64,000 nt of DNA from Symsagittifera roscoffensis (GCF_963678635.1 NC_087062.1:29040833-29104832); one strand, 5' to 3'. Shown: positions 48,106-59,124, counted from the first letter of the stretch. The notes: generated from the letters alone by a model not told the origin. Numbers and translations are program-made.

Positions 48106-49021
48106 TGTAACATTCGTCTACTGCAGTCACACATGAGGCTTAAGAAAAATAGGCCCTATAACCACTGGCTCAAGGGTCAGGGACACTATCTCTTGTGTTT
48201 TTCTACCTCAAGAACGGTCGGAGCCAGTTCGGTTCGCTTGTGACATGAGACTACGACCCGTTACAGCTTAAAGGCTACTACTAAAATATCCCCCCACTCT
48301 AGAATTAGAAACGTCCCCATACTTAGGTCTCTAGATACCCAAAATACATGAACGCCGTTAAAAACCGGGTTGGAACAATCCGTTAAGTTACTTTTTATTA
48401 GACAGTGGAACTTTGATCCATTTCAGATGGATCAACCTAAAACTCGCCTTACCTCAACATCACAATTATAAAACACACTCTAGGAATTTAAATTAAGTAC
48501 TCACATCGTAGCACGCTCAAGAACCAGGAAGTAAATAAGTCGGTAAACAACTCAAGAATTAATAAAGTAACTAATATGAGTTTAATGTTAGTCAGTTTTA
48601 ACAACAAGAACAAGTTTTTACTCTAGACTGCAAGTTCTCGTGAACCATTGGGACACTCTAGCTGTCCACCTTTCCACCGAAGGTTCACTCTGGTCCAGTC
48701 AATAATAGTATTCCAATCGTAATAATCCAACTAGTGGGAATGCTCTCGTCTCTGTTTCAGATGGGACAGCTCTACTCTAGGTTATTATTGCTATTGAAAT
48801 TGCGAATAGCAATTTCCCACCGATTTTTCTAGCAACTTTCCCGCGATTGTTATTCAACTGTTCTGAAATTGTTCTGATCTCTTTTTCTGATTTTCAGTTC
48901 TCGCGAGAAAATCGTGCATGACAGGTTCCATTCGAAATTTTGAAAAATTAAATTTCACTCCAAAATCAAGTGTTTTTTTCTTCTCTCAAGGTCAAACTTC
49001 CAAATATGACCGACTGGCACA
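48106..49021 (-). repeat. 5' LTR of the giant element
   Basis: 916 bp, partner of 22973-23888. In sense orientation it starts TGTGCCAGTC at 49021 and ends TTACA at 48106. It follows the ATG triplet of the interrupted old gag. Confidence 0.93.
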
Positions 49022-49114
49022 CATCGGTGCTTCCGTACATTTACTGGGCCAAAACGCCGTAATCCCAAGTGAATTTTTCACCTTCCCCGCGCCCTGTCCT
49101 GCTTGCTGCGCCAT
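49022..49114 (-). pseudogene. Start of the old Ty3/gypsy gag, cut by the giant element
   Basis: ATG at 49114 begins MAQQAGQGAGKVKNSLGI, followed by TAFWPSKCTEAPM up to the insertion point at 49022. The reading frame resumes at 22972 (LW, stop, HWITHFTWG). Upstream on the sense strand, near 49265, lies TTGGCGCCATTGG, a plausible primer binding site, and near 49300 a TATATATA stretch that may belong to the old 5' LTR. Confidence 0.75.
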
Positions 49115-49536
49115 GTGAAAAACGCAGATTTCTATACCGTAAATTTCACTGAATAAATACTGACTGAACTCCAGACTCAATCGTTAAGCAACAAACTCAA
49201 ATCAACAACGTACGTAACTATCACTGGCAGGTACTAATTAATTGTTAACCGCACCAAACACATGGCCAGTACCAATGGCGCCAAGCAAACACAATATATA
49301 TAAAGGCTGAAGAGAGAGATAATATTTATATGACATACCAACCTACATATTCCGACTCTGTGAAATAAGTCTGAAAACAATGCTCCTTTTTGCTCCGACT
49401 TCTGAAGAAAGTGACGAGCAGTGTTGCTTTTAACTGCTAATTAAACTGTACAAAACGAAAAACATTTTAAACCCATGTTTTTGAAATTGGGATTAAGTTA
49501 GACGAGGAAAAAAAGGAGGAAAATTTCCCTTTAATT
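49115..49536 (-). other. 5' leader and possible LTR remnant of the old Ty3 element
   Basis: Sense-strand sequence upstream of the old gag start, with TTGGCGCC near 49265 and TATA-like sequence near 49295-49305. The LTR ends could not be set because no second LTR of this element was recognised in the window. Confidence 0.4.
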
Positions 49537-49672
49537 GGCTCATTTTCAATTTCCCACGCCTTTCATAAAGATACATAAAAGCTGTTCAAACTGTTAGCTT
49601 GAAAAGTCATTTCAAAAAATTTTTCAAAAACTGAAATTCAGAGAAAACAAAAAAAGGAACTGCAAAAGAGCT
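49537..49672. mobile_element. Worn copy of the GGCTCTTTTCC MITE family
   Basis: Starts 'ggctcattttcaatttccca' and ends 'ggaactgcaaaagagct', with 'aaagctgttc' inside as in the copies at 15361 and 16175. It is shorter than the others by about 80 bp. The flanks are only a weak direct repeat. Confidence 0.6.
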
Positions 49673-50280
49673 TTAGAATTTCACCAGAATCTTCATGACG
49701 CATTTTATTCTGCAAAAATTGCAATCAAATATTTCCCAAAAATGGGTCAGATTTTTTTATTTCATCGAAAAATTTATTTGAACTATTGAATTAACCGATG
49801 AAAAGTATATCAAAAAAGAACCTCTGACACTGCCCAACAATTTTTTAGAAGAGTGAGAAATTATAAATTTGCTTGATAGCCCAAAAGGTCAATATTTCTA
49901 CATAAAACTCCAAATTTTCCTCATTGATTTCACATTGAAATTTAACGATCAAAAGTGAAAAAAGGCTATTGCCATTGATGAATTATCGATGTTCATTGTC
50001 ACAATAGCAAATTTGATTGTTGCTAATTTGGCTAACTATCAGCGATTAAACAGCCAAAAAATACCTATCAAAAAGAGCAAAAATAGTAAACTACCGGTCA
50101 ATCATCACCCTACTGGACATGTATTCTACCTCTATCTTGCAACGAACCATTAAATATAGAGAAGTTACAGGGTTTATCAACTCACACTCTCATTTGAAAG
50201 CTATTAAAATTTCCTAAGTTTAGCGCTGATTTTTAAGGAATCATTACTGAAATAGCTCTGAGGCATTTTTTTGATAAATT
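49673..50280. other. AT-rich stretch without a recognisable gene
   Basis: No coding frame of note and no element signature seen. Probably intron sequence of the protease gene. Confidence 0.4.
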
Positions 50281-50289
50281 TTCTCATCA

Positions 50290-50455
50290 ATTCACTGAAT
50301 CAAGAACGACGCTTAAACCTAAACTACTAAGTAAAAATGTATTACATCTTATTTATAGATAAAATACATTTATAGATGTAATACATCACTGAATCAAGAA
50401 CGACGCTTAAACCTAAACTTCTAAGTAAAAATAGATTACATCTTATTTATTCTGG
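50290..50455. repeat. Two-unit tandem repeat of about 93 bp
   Basis: 'tcactgaatcaagaacgacg' starts at about 50291 and again at about 50385; both continue with 'cttaaacctaaact'. The units are nearly identical. Confidence 0.8.
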
Positions 50456-50575
50456 TGAAATTCTGAACAACATTTGTTCCAGTCTCTTTTTGTCTAATTT
50501 TAACCCATATTGAAAAAACCTGTTTGAAGTTTCAAATTAAACCGTTCAATCCGGATAATTTAAATCAGCACTGTT

Positions 50576-51327
50576 CCCGCACCGGAGTTCCATGGATAAT
50601 AATCGATTTTAATGGAAAAATTTTGTATAAAATGTTGTCATTATAATTCATTATTGTGGCAAATTTAGACCACGTAATCGATTATATTGTCATTATAATC
50701 GATTATTCGTAAAAACACAATCCATTAAAATCCATTATAATAGATTATAATCCGTTTATAATCCCTTATAACGGATTATAATTCATTTAAAATCCATTAT
50801 AATTGATTATAATCTAATTTTTTTTGCAAAATCATTTGCAAAACTTGCAACATTTCTGCGTTACTCACGACCTACTCGCAATCTAAACCTATTCGATTTA
50901 ACCCCACCCCCCCCCCCCCCCCCCCACTGGGGGGACAGGGAAGGGGTAAACGGGGTATATAAGACCAAACTATAAAGATTGAAAAGTGAAATGCAACATT
51001 TGTGAAGCCTAAAAACCTAATGCCTAGCGACTGCACTAAACAGGAAATCCAATAACTTTGAAAAAAAAATTGTATATTTGATGACTAACCTCCCGAAAAA
51101 ATCCATTATAATTGATTATTATGGATTATTTTGCCTCGAAAACAAGTTTCACTTTTTTCCGAAAAACAATCGATTATAATCGATTATATTCGGATTTTAT
51201 TGAATAAAAAATGAGTTTCATTATGATCCATTTTTAATCGATTATAATCCATTATTATTGAAATTTATTGAGACAGACCACGAAAATTCAATATAATCGA
51301 TTTCTATCCGTGGAACTCCGTTGCGGG
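50576..51327. mobile_element. AT-rich foldback element with about 33-bp terminal inverted repeats
   Basis: The left end CCCGCACCGGAGTTCCATGG and the right end (complement CCCGCAACGGAGTTCCACGG) form inverted repeats that continue into 'gata..aatcgat'. The interior is packed with variants of ATAATCGATTATAATCCATTA, a self-complementary motif, on both sides of a C/G run near 50908-50935. There is no coding frame. No clear target duplication was seen. It resembles a non-autonomous DNA element whose interior has been filled by a satellite-like motif. Confidence 0.65.
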
Positions 51328-51790
51328 TTTATATATGCTCGGGGTATTTTTTGAACCGGATTTCGAAGAAAGTGCGAAAAATTTATGCTTGTTTTTATAC
51401 AGACTAGTTTTAAAAAGAACATTTGCTCACTCGGGGATCAAACCATGTATCTACCTGCTCCCCACCGGGTGTGCACAGCACTAAAGTAACCTGGCGCCAG
51501 CCTGTCGAATGTGCTCGTTTGATATTTTGTTGCTTAAAGAATAACGCGGCTGATTTACGCATGAAGTATCGTTCCAAATGGAATTGAGGCAAGCTAAGTA
51601 GTCTTATGAACTCCGTACACGACTCAAATTTTAACACTTAAACGAGACCGTTAAAGGGCAGTCGGAAAATTCAAGGCTGTACCCTGATACGAGAAAATTA
51701 GAATATTTTGACTCATCATTACCGGGTTATGATGGAAAACAGAGTCTAAAAAAACTAAATGGAAGGGCTGAAAGGAGTCCAGTGACTGAC

Positions 51791-52123
51791 AGATTTCGAT
51801 TTTCCATGAAAGTCTCCATGTATACAATGTGCTGCCGTCAGCACACTGTATTCTGATATGATTGTGCCACCACATTCACCCTCCACGATCCTTTTATATG
51901 CGTCCCTCGGATCCTCTGTGGTCTGCGGAGTCCCTTTGCCATTCGACATTGGCACTGGCAAGTTATAATACGCAAACACTTGCACAAACCACCTGCGGTC
52001 GCCTACAGCTTCGCAACCACCTACCACATTGCAAATTCTTCGCTCAGTCTTCGCGCATACACTTCTGCCGAAAATGCAAATTGAAACAAGGAACAGTTTG
52101 AACAAAAAATTGTTAGACATCAT
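51791..52123 (-). CDS. Trypsin-like serine protease, first exon (signal peptide and catalytic His)
   Basis: Opens with ATG at 52123. A hydrophobic signal peptide (FLFKLFLVSICIFG) is followed by a short propeptide ending in RRIC, then VVGGCEAV, the activated N-terminus of the chymotrypsin fold. ECGGTIISEYSVLTAAHC carries the catalytic His (TAAHC) and the Cys of the first disulfide. The product is probably secreted. The donor is uncertain: GT at 51790-51789 or at 51825-51824. The next coding exons on this strand that fit are at 15222 and 14038, which would make intron 1 about 36.6 kb. The upstream region runs into the N gap at 52173. Confidence 0.8.
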
Positions 52124-52172
52124 AGTTGAATTAGTTGCTATTCTATCGTAGTTGCTACTGGCTAAGTTTAAC

Positions 52173-52372
52173 NNNNNNNNNNNNNNNNNNNNNNNNNNNN
52201 NNNNNNNNNNNNNNNNNNNNNNNNNNNNNNNNNNNNNNNNNNNNNNNNNNNNNNNNNNNNNNNNNNNNNNNNNNNNNNNNNNNNNNNNNNNNNNNNNNNN
52301 NNNNNNNNNNNNNNNNNNNNNNNNNNNNNNNNNNNNNNNNNNNNNNNNNNNNNNNNNNNNNNNNNNNNNNNN
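52173..52372. other. Assembly gap (200 N)
   Basis: Run of exactly 200 N between the protease first exon and an LTR-element copy. The inverted repeat at 52373 starts at the very edge of the gap, so the assembly here is suspect. Confidence 0.98.
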
Positions 52373-52584
52373 GAATCAATTGATAAAAGTTGTCCCATTC
52401 ACGATCAAATATGTTTTTCCGATTCAGAAACAACTTCAAATTCATCAAAGAGAGGAAAAAGAAGAATAAAAAAGCAATACAAACACAAACCAGTACACTT
52501 GTATAATTGGAATCAACCAATTAGACACATCGATAGTTATATATTAACAGTCATTAAACGAAAAAATAAGACACACTCAAAGTG
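52373..52584 (+). repeat. Left arm of a 212-bp inverted repeat
   Basis: Reverse complement of 54665-54876 with no difference that I could find. It holds the end of ORF A and the spacer before ORF B of the AT-rich element. The ORF B start codon is lost in both arms (ATA in place of ATG). Confidence 0.9.
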
Positions 52585-54671
52585 ACGATAGTCCAGATGA
52601 CGAAGAGGTTTACCCCTTCCTCATAGATGCACCCGATAATAGAGGGCAACATGATTTTTGCAAGAATTTACTCGTAAATTTGTTTGAACCCGGAATCAGT
52701 CCATGCAAAGCAGAATTCCCAGATGTAAAAATCAAAAGACAAAATGTTGAACATTATCTGAAAGATATATGTAATTTAACACAACAATATGGAATCTACA
52801 ACATAAAAATTAGCACACCAAATATACGAATCATCGTAAATATGTAATTCAAACAGATGATCTTGAATTAGAATTTTCAAAATTATTCTTAGAATATATT
52901 AAAAGCATACAATATCATAATTCACAAAGAGCAAATTCTAAATTCACTAACGAAGTTTTTGCAATAAAATATACCTATATTTCTATATTAGAAAAAAAAC
53001 AGAATTTCAAAGTATCTCACCAACTGAAACATCCAAACATACAAAAGTACGAAATGAAATTGCATTATTTTCAACTTTTCTACATAAAATCAAAGAAAAT
53101 TTCACAAAAGACGATGTTTCACAACACACAAAAAATGACTTACAAAAATTTTTGGCATGGTTTATAATAGATTATTTCACACATAATATAGACTTAATTT
53201 CACAAGCAAGAAAAAATTTCAGACCTCAAAATCCAAATGATGATACTGCCATTACAGAACAATCAGACTGAACAATCAGACTGCCATTACAGAACAATCA
53301 GACTATGTTTGGGACCCTGAATGGTCTCATCCTACATTTATAACATTTATAAATATTCCACAATCAATCTCAAGTCAAGCAATAAGTACAAAATCTTACC
53401 AAAGAGATTATGTAAAAGTAGTACCACTGACCATTGATGCAACACCATTAAACTACAATACATTTTTACCTGATACACGAAATAACAGTCTAAATTCGAC
53501 CGTCATACACAATGAAAACTTTAATGGAACTAGAAATATTACACAAGATATTCAAACACCATCACACTTCATAAATGAAGAAATTGTCCAAACAACAACT
53601 ACACAACAAAGTATTTCACCAATACATCCAAATTTAACAACACCAAGAAATACAAATACTTCACTGGCACAAGTAACCTTACAATCAACCGTTAAACCTT
53701 CGGTTGCTCCAAAACATTCACATATGGATTATCAAACATATAGACCCATGAAAGTACCATCAAAACCACGAAGAACGTTCACAAGAAACAATTTCGCAGA
53801 ACACAATTATAATTACGCACATTAGTCAAAAACAAACTATCCCCCCACGAAAAACTAATAATAATCATGTATGTTCTCACTATTGGAATAACCCACTGAC
53901 AACAACCAACTCAGAAAATTTTTTAACTATTTCACATCCTCCACAGGATCATAGTGAAAATTACCCATTCTTTCAACAAAATAAAAATAAAAAGCAAGCA
54001 CCTCATCATACGGATTACTTATCATCTGATGATGATTATTTACAAACAGGCATTTTTGCACCATATACCCAAGAATATCGCAAACAAGGATTGCGACGAC
54101 CTCATACATATAATAGATTTTTTTCTCCAAAACCAACAGATACACGAAATCAACAACCAATACATATGCCAAATCCAACTAATACACAATCTTTTCAACC
54201 AATTCAACCACAAAACCCAATGACTATGTACTCGTATCAACCAACTCAAATGCAAAATGAAATACCACTTCCATAATACCTTCAACAACACGAAATAACA
54301 AAAATTCAACTTTCAAATTTTTCGCAAATGCCAAATGCCGCAGAATCACTACAGATGACAATGAATCCATACCTCATGGGTGGATCATCAATAACATCAA
54401 ATAAACCACTGATGGTATTTACAGGAACAGACCCTGAATATTCTGTAGAAGATTATTTACATGCAGTAACAGCAAATTTACTTTTAAATATAGGACCTGA
54501 ACCAATTAATACAGAAAGTGATACAGAAAATACAATCTCCGTAAATATGATAACAGTCGAAAACGATTACGAACCTATCATATATGAACAACCTTTTACA
54601 TCACATATATATGAAAATCAATTGGAACTCCTTCACAATTATTATATTGAACCCATCAATACTACACTTTG
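52373..54671 (+). mobile_element. AT-rich LTR element, copy X (internally deleted, partly inverted)
   Basis: Plus-strand remnant with the end of ORF A, a degraded ORF B (52585-53824), an ORF C frame (about 53890-54273) and a gag start. At about 54520 it jumps from gag (GPEPINT) to pol (ESDTENTISVN), removing about 1.4 kb that copy Y retains at about 59325-60745. It then meets an inverted ORF A at 54665 through a 3-base overlap (cac). Compared with copy Y, it has no stop where Y has one after YHN, but carries its own insertion near 53265-53290. Confidence 0.75.
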
Positions 54672-55125
54672 AGTGTGTCTTATTTTTTCGTTTAATGACT
54701 GTTAATATATAACTATCGATGTGTCTAATTGGTTGATTCCAATTATACAAGTGTACTGGTTTGTGTTTGTATTGCTTTTTTATTCTTCTTTTTCCTCTCT
54801 TTGATGAATTTGAAGTTGTTTCTGAATCGGAAAAACATATTTGATCGTGAATGGGACAACTTTTATCAATTGATTCTTTTATTTTGTAGAGTTCATCTAA
54901 ATTGCTGGCTTGTGATCCCAAAATGCGTTTCTTTTTTTTTGAAAATCCTTTTCGTGTGATTTGTCTTTGTTTGTTTATAATTTTTCTTTTTATTGTTATT
55001 CGTTTTGTTCTAATGTATCCAACTGTTTGTGTATGAGGTGTGATGACAAGATCGTATTTTTGGTTATCTATCTCACAGTTGTGTAAAACGATTGTTTGTT
55101 TATTTTCTAGTTTTTTGAATGACAT
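54601..55125 (-). pseudogene. ORF A, inverted copy at the edge of copy X
   Basis: From 55125 to about 54740 it encodes the same protein as 56960-57358 (MSFKKLENKQTIVLHNCEID at the start, VGYIRTKRITIKRK within, SETTSNSSKRGKRRIKKQYK near the end). The last codons run across the inversion joint into unrelated sequence, so the given stop is accidental. It lies head to head with copy Y; leader sequence up to about 55325 also mirrors 56770-56955. Confidence 0.8.
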
Positions 55126-55129
55126 AAGG

Positions 55130-56770
55130 TTTAGGATGGGGGATGCGAAAAGTTGTTAGGTATTTTCTATTTTCTTAGACTGTTAGTCCTTACAATTTTT
55201 TGGTTAGCTTAACCTGGGTCTTTTTATTTAGGGTTGGAGAGAAAAGTATATCGATTCCGAGGAATGATTTTTTACTTTCTCGTGGCTAGTCTAAGCTAAG
55301 GTGTTAACATAGGGGTAGTGGAACCTGATCTAAACTATATTTTATGATTGGATAAATTAGATATTTTACCACTGTAAAGTATTTAATATTGACCAATCAT
55401 GATCCATCTAACTAACAACCCACTTATTTGTAAGTGCTGAAATTACTTGTAATTTCAGCACCAGAGAGATTTGAATTTAACTTAGAAATTAGTTGTCTCT
55501 CCAAGAGAACTTAAGCAGCCGCAACAAACCAGTATACCCTAGATCTATTGAGCCTAGCAGAGACTAGTTAAACACCGTGAGACTAGAAAGTATAAGAGTA
55601 AGATTAGACTAAGAAGTTGTACGAATCTATCCGGCCGAAAATAAGATAGCGTGACGAGCAGACGGTGTACTCTATCCGAAATTACTCTATGAGTTAACCA
55701 CTTCGGTTCTAACTCATCTGGTGCGACCATAAGTCTCGAATAAAACCTTACTAGCTTAGAATTAACCAAAAATAGATTAGAATTTAGACAAAACATTTTC
55801 AAAATGTTATACGATAATAATTTAATCGAAATGTATCTACGACTCAATAGATCAGAGCCGATATTCCAAACGATAATAGAACTACCCGGAATTGGACGAA
55901 GACCTCGAACAAGAGAGGACATACGACAAAGTAGAAACTTACCAAATATTTTTATGATTGTCCGGCAAAAGCCAACACAAACTTTTATATTTAGAATCTT
56001 ATTAGCAATGAATTTAGATTTTCATTTGCAAACATAAAATTTTGAAGTCAATCTTCATGATCATTTCAGGCGCTAAACAAAATTATTAATATACAATAAC
56101 GATTGATAAAAAGATCTCAGATCGTTTTTTCAATTTCTGCAGTTTTATATAAAACATGTTTGAAAAATATTTATTGAAAATGAAAGTAAAAATTAGTAGC
56201 ATGACAATAAATTGTAAGTAACCATAAAATCATCTGTTGTTCCAGCTTCATCGCCTAAACATAACAACAATCCTAAGCTCACTAATATCATTAAAAGACT
56301 AAACCTTTTTCTTAAATAAATTTAAACCAAATTAAACTTATAATCACTTAATTTTAAAATTAGATCATCAAGGCTTATCCTTGGATCTCAATAAATTTTC
56401 TATTTCATTAAAAATAAAACCTGATCATCAAGGCCTATCCTTGGATCAAAAAGACCAATTTTGTTCTCCCCCCCCCCCCCCCCCACTAAACAAGTGTCTA
56501 ACAACCTCCAACGTCGATTCACTATCCAATCCTTCCAAAAGACCCAAGACTAATAGAAATTTTTAAATAAAACTAACCATTCAAATTAAGATAAACAGTG
56601 AAGAACTTCGGTTATTCATCCTTTTCTTGAACCCTCCTCTTACTAGACCCAGGATAGATCTTAGACTTAGTAAGTTTAAAATAGTACCTAACGAACTACT
56701 TGCGTTCCAATTATACCTGAACCTTGTGGATCGATTTACTATTCTCCAACCCTTGAAAACAATCACTACC
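55130..56770. other. Region between the two head-to-head LTR-element copies
   Basis: The outer parts are inverted copies of the element leader (55130-55325 against 56770-56955). The middle holds no recognised gene. Features seen are a C run at 56467-56484 and a doubled stem-loop motif ('gatcatcaaggc' with 'tatccttggatc') at about 56361-56390 and 56428-56455. LTRs may lie here, but without the far end of copy Y they cannot be confirmed. Confidence 0.45.
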
Positions 56771-56959
56771 CCTAAGTAAGATTAAGTAAGTTAACACCTT
56801 AGCTTAGACTAGCCACGAGAAAGTAAAAAATCAGTCCTCGGAATCGATACACTTTTCTCTCCAACCCTAAATAAAAAGACCCAGGTTAAGCTAACCAAAA
56901 ATCGTAAGGACTAACAGTCTAAGAAAATAGGAAATACCTAACAACTTTTTGCATCCCCC

Positions 56960-57358
56960 ATGCTAAACCTTATGTCATTCAAAAATCTAGGAAATAAACA
57001 AACAATCATTTTACACAGCTGTGAGATAGATAGTCAAAAATACGATCTTGTCATCACACCTCATACACAAACAGTTGGATACATTAGAACAAAACGACTA
57101 ACAATAAAAAGAAAAATAATTAACAAACAAAGACAAATCACACAACAAAGATTTTCAAAAAACAGAAACGCATTTTCAGAATCAGAAGCCAGCAATTTAG
57201 ATGAACTCTACAAATTCAAAGAATCAATTGATAAAAATTGTCCCATTTACGATCAAATATGTTTTTCCGATTCAGAAACAACTTCAAATTCATCAAAAAC
57301 TGGAAAAAGAAGAATAAAAAAGCAATACAAACACAAACCAGTACACTTGTATAATTAG
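56960..57358 (+). CDS. ORF A of the AT-rich element (132 codons, unknown)
   Basis: A small, Lys/Arg-rich protein upstream of gag. It starts MLNLMSFKNLGNKQ and has a probable strand-rich first half (DLVITPHTQTVGYIRTKR), a basic middle (KRKIINKQRQ) and a basic tail (TGKRRIKKQYKHK). A second copy lies inverted at 55125-54740 and a third partial copy at 52373-52500, and their amino acid conservation is high, which suggests past selection. No known domain recognised. The basic tail could bind nucleic acid, but that is only inference. Confidence 0.6.
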   Translation: MLNLMSFKNLGNKQTIILHSCEIDSQKYDLVITPHTQTVGYIRTKRLTIKRKIINKQRQITQQRFSKNRNAFSESEASNLDELYKFKESIDKNCPIYDQICFSDSETTSNSSKTGKRRIKKQYKHKPVHLYN

Positions 57359-57425
57359 AATCAACCAATTAGACACATCGATAGTTTTATATTATTATAT
57401 AATATAACAGTCATTAAACGAAAAA

Positions 57426-58665
57426 ATGAGCGACACTCAAAGTGACGATAGTCCAGATGACGAAGAGGTTTACCCCTTCCTCATAGATGCACCCGATAAT
57501 AGAGGGCAACATAATTTATGCAAGAATTTACTCGTAAATTTGTTTGAACCCGGAATCAGTCCATGCAAAGCAGAATTCCCAGATGTAAAAATCAATAGAC
57601 AAATTATTGAACATTATCTGAAAGATATATGTAATTTAAGACAACAATATGGAATCTACACCGTAGAATTTAGCACACCAAGTACGAATCATCGCAAATA
57701 TGTAATTCAAACAGATGATCTAGAATTAGAATTTTCAAAAGTATTCGTAGAATCTAATAAAAGCATACAATATCATAATTAACAAAGAGCAAATTCTAAA
57801 TTCACTAACGAAGTTTTTGCAATAATATATACCTACATTTCTATATTAGAAAAAACAAAATTTCAAAGTATCTCACCAACTGAAACATCCAAACATACAA
57901 AAGTACGAAATGAAATTGCATTATTTTCAACTTTTCTACGTATAATCAAAGACAATTTCACAAAAGACGATGTTTCACAACACACAAAACATGACTTACA
58001 AAAAATTTTGGCATGGTTTATAACAGATAAATTCACACATAACATAGACTTAATTTCACAAGCAAGAAAAAATTTCAGACCTCAAAATCCAAATGATGAT
58101 ACTGCCATTACAGAACAATCAGACTAAGTTTGGGACTCTGAATGGTCTCATCCTACATTTATAAATATTCCAAAATCAATCTCAAGTCAAGCAATAATTA
58201 CAATATCTTACCAAAGAGATTATGTAAAAGTAGTACCACTAACCATTGATGCAACACCATTAAACTACAATAAATTTTCACCTGATACACGAAATAACAG
58301 TTTAAATTCGACCGTCATACACAATGAAAACTTTATTGGAACTAGAAATCTTACACAACAAGATATTCAAACACCATCACACTTCATAAATGAAGAAATT
58401 GTCCAAAAAACAACTACACAACAAAGTATTTCACCAATACATCCAAATTTAACAACACCAAAAAATACAAATACTTCACTGGCACAAGTAACCTTACAAT
58501 CAACCGTTAAACCTTCGGTTGCTCCAAAACATTCACATATGGATTATCAAACATATAGACCCATGACATTACCAACAAAACCACGAAGAACGTTCACAAG
58601 AAACAATTTTGCAGAACACAATTATAATTACGCACATTCGTCAAAAACAAACTACCCCCCATGAA
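57426..58665 (+). pseudogene. ORF B of the AT-rich element (unknown, two in-frame stops)
   Basis: The first 118 codons (57426-57782: acidic SDTQSDDSPDDEEVYPF start) stop at a TAA that is TCA in copy X. The same frame then continues through FTNEVFAIIYTYISILEKTK and a helical part to a second stop near 58125, which is TAT in copy X, and then a Thr/Ser/Asn-rich tail to about 58665. So the ancestral protein was about 410 residues. No known domain. Its place before gag is unusual for Ty3/gypsy. Confidence 0.6.
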
Positions 58666-58709
58666 AAACTAATAATAATCATGTATGTTCTCACTATTGG
58701 AATAACCCA

Positions 58710-59090
58710 ATGACAACAACCAACTCAGTAAATTTTCGAACTAATTCACATCCTCCACAGGATCATAATGAAAATTACCCATTCTTTCAACAAAATAAAA
58801 ATAAAAAGCAAGCACCTCATCATACGGATTACTTATCATCTGATGATGATTATTTACAACCAGACATTTTTGTACCATATACCCAAGAATATCGCAAACA
58901 AGGATTGCGACGACCTCATACATATAATAGATTTTTTTCTCTTAACCCAACAGATACACGAAATCATCAACCAATACATATGCCAAATCCAACTAAAACA
59001 CAATCTTTTCAACCAATTCAACCACAAAACCCAATGACTATGCACTCGTATCAACCAACTCAAATGCAATGTGAAATACCACTTCCATAA
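58710..59090 (+). CDS. ORF C of the AT-rich element (gag N-terminal part)
   Basis: A Gln/Asn/Pro-rich 126-codon frame (HPPQDHNENYPFFQQNKNKK, later QPIHMPNPTKTQSFQPIQPQ) that runs directly into gag after one stop at 59088. It is also present in copy X at about 53890-54273. Likely the disordered N-terminal portion of gag. Confidence 0.55.
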   Translation: MTTTNSVNFRTNSHPPQDHNENYPFFQQNKNKKQAPHHTDYLSSDDDYLQPDIFVPYTQEYRKQGLRRPHTYNRFFSLNPTDTRNHQPIHMPNPTKTQSFQPIQPQNPMTMHSYQPTQMQCEIPLP

Positions 59091-59124
59091 TACCTTCAAC
59101 AACACGAAATAACAAAAATACAAC

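Larger units (their letters stand above)
22973..49021 (-). mobile_element. Giant 26-kb Ty3/gypsy-type LTR retrotransposon
   Basis: Direct 916-bp LTRs bound the element and differ at only two positions that I could find (23600/48733 and 23716/48849). In sense orientation the LTR starts TGTGCC and ends TTACA. The flanks show a 3-bp direct repeat (ATG) and the target is an older gag. Contents in sense order: leader, minisatellite, truncated gag copy, minisatellite, intact gag-pol, ORF2 and ORF3. Typical Ty3/gypsy elements are 5-10 kb, so this one is far larger. It is richer in GC than the surrounding DNA. All three large frames are open, so it is young and could be active. Confidence 0.92.

Noticed and set aside
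51410-51520. tRNA-like signal on the minus strand (GGTTTGATCCCC resembling a B box)
   Set aside because: No cloverleaf could be drawn and the A box is poor; at most a worn tRNA-derived SINE.
55554-56037. Overlapping 122-codon minus and 77-codon plus frames between the two AT-rich copies
   Set aside because: They overlap on opposite strands, show no motif and have no counterpart elsewhere in the window.
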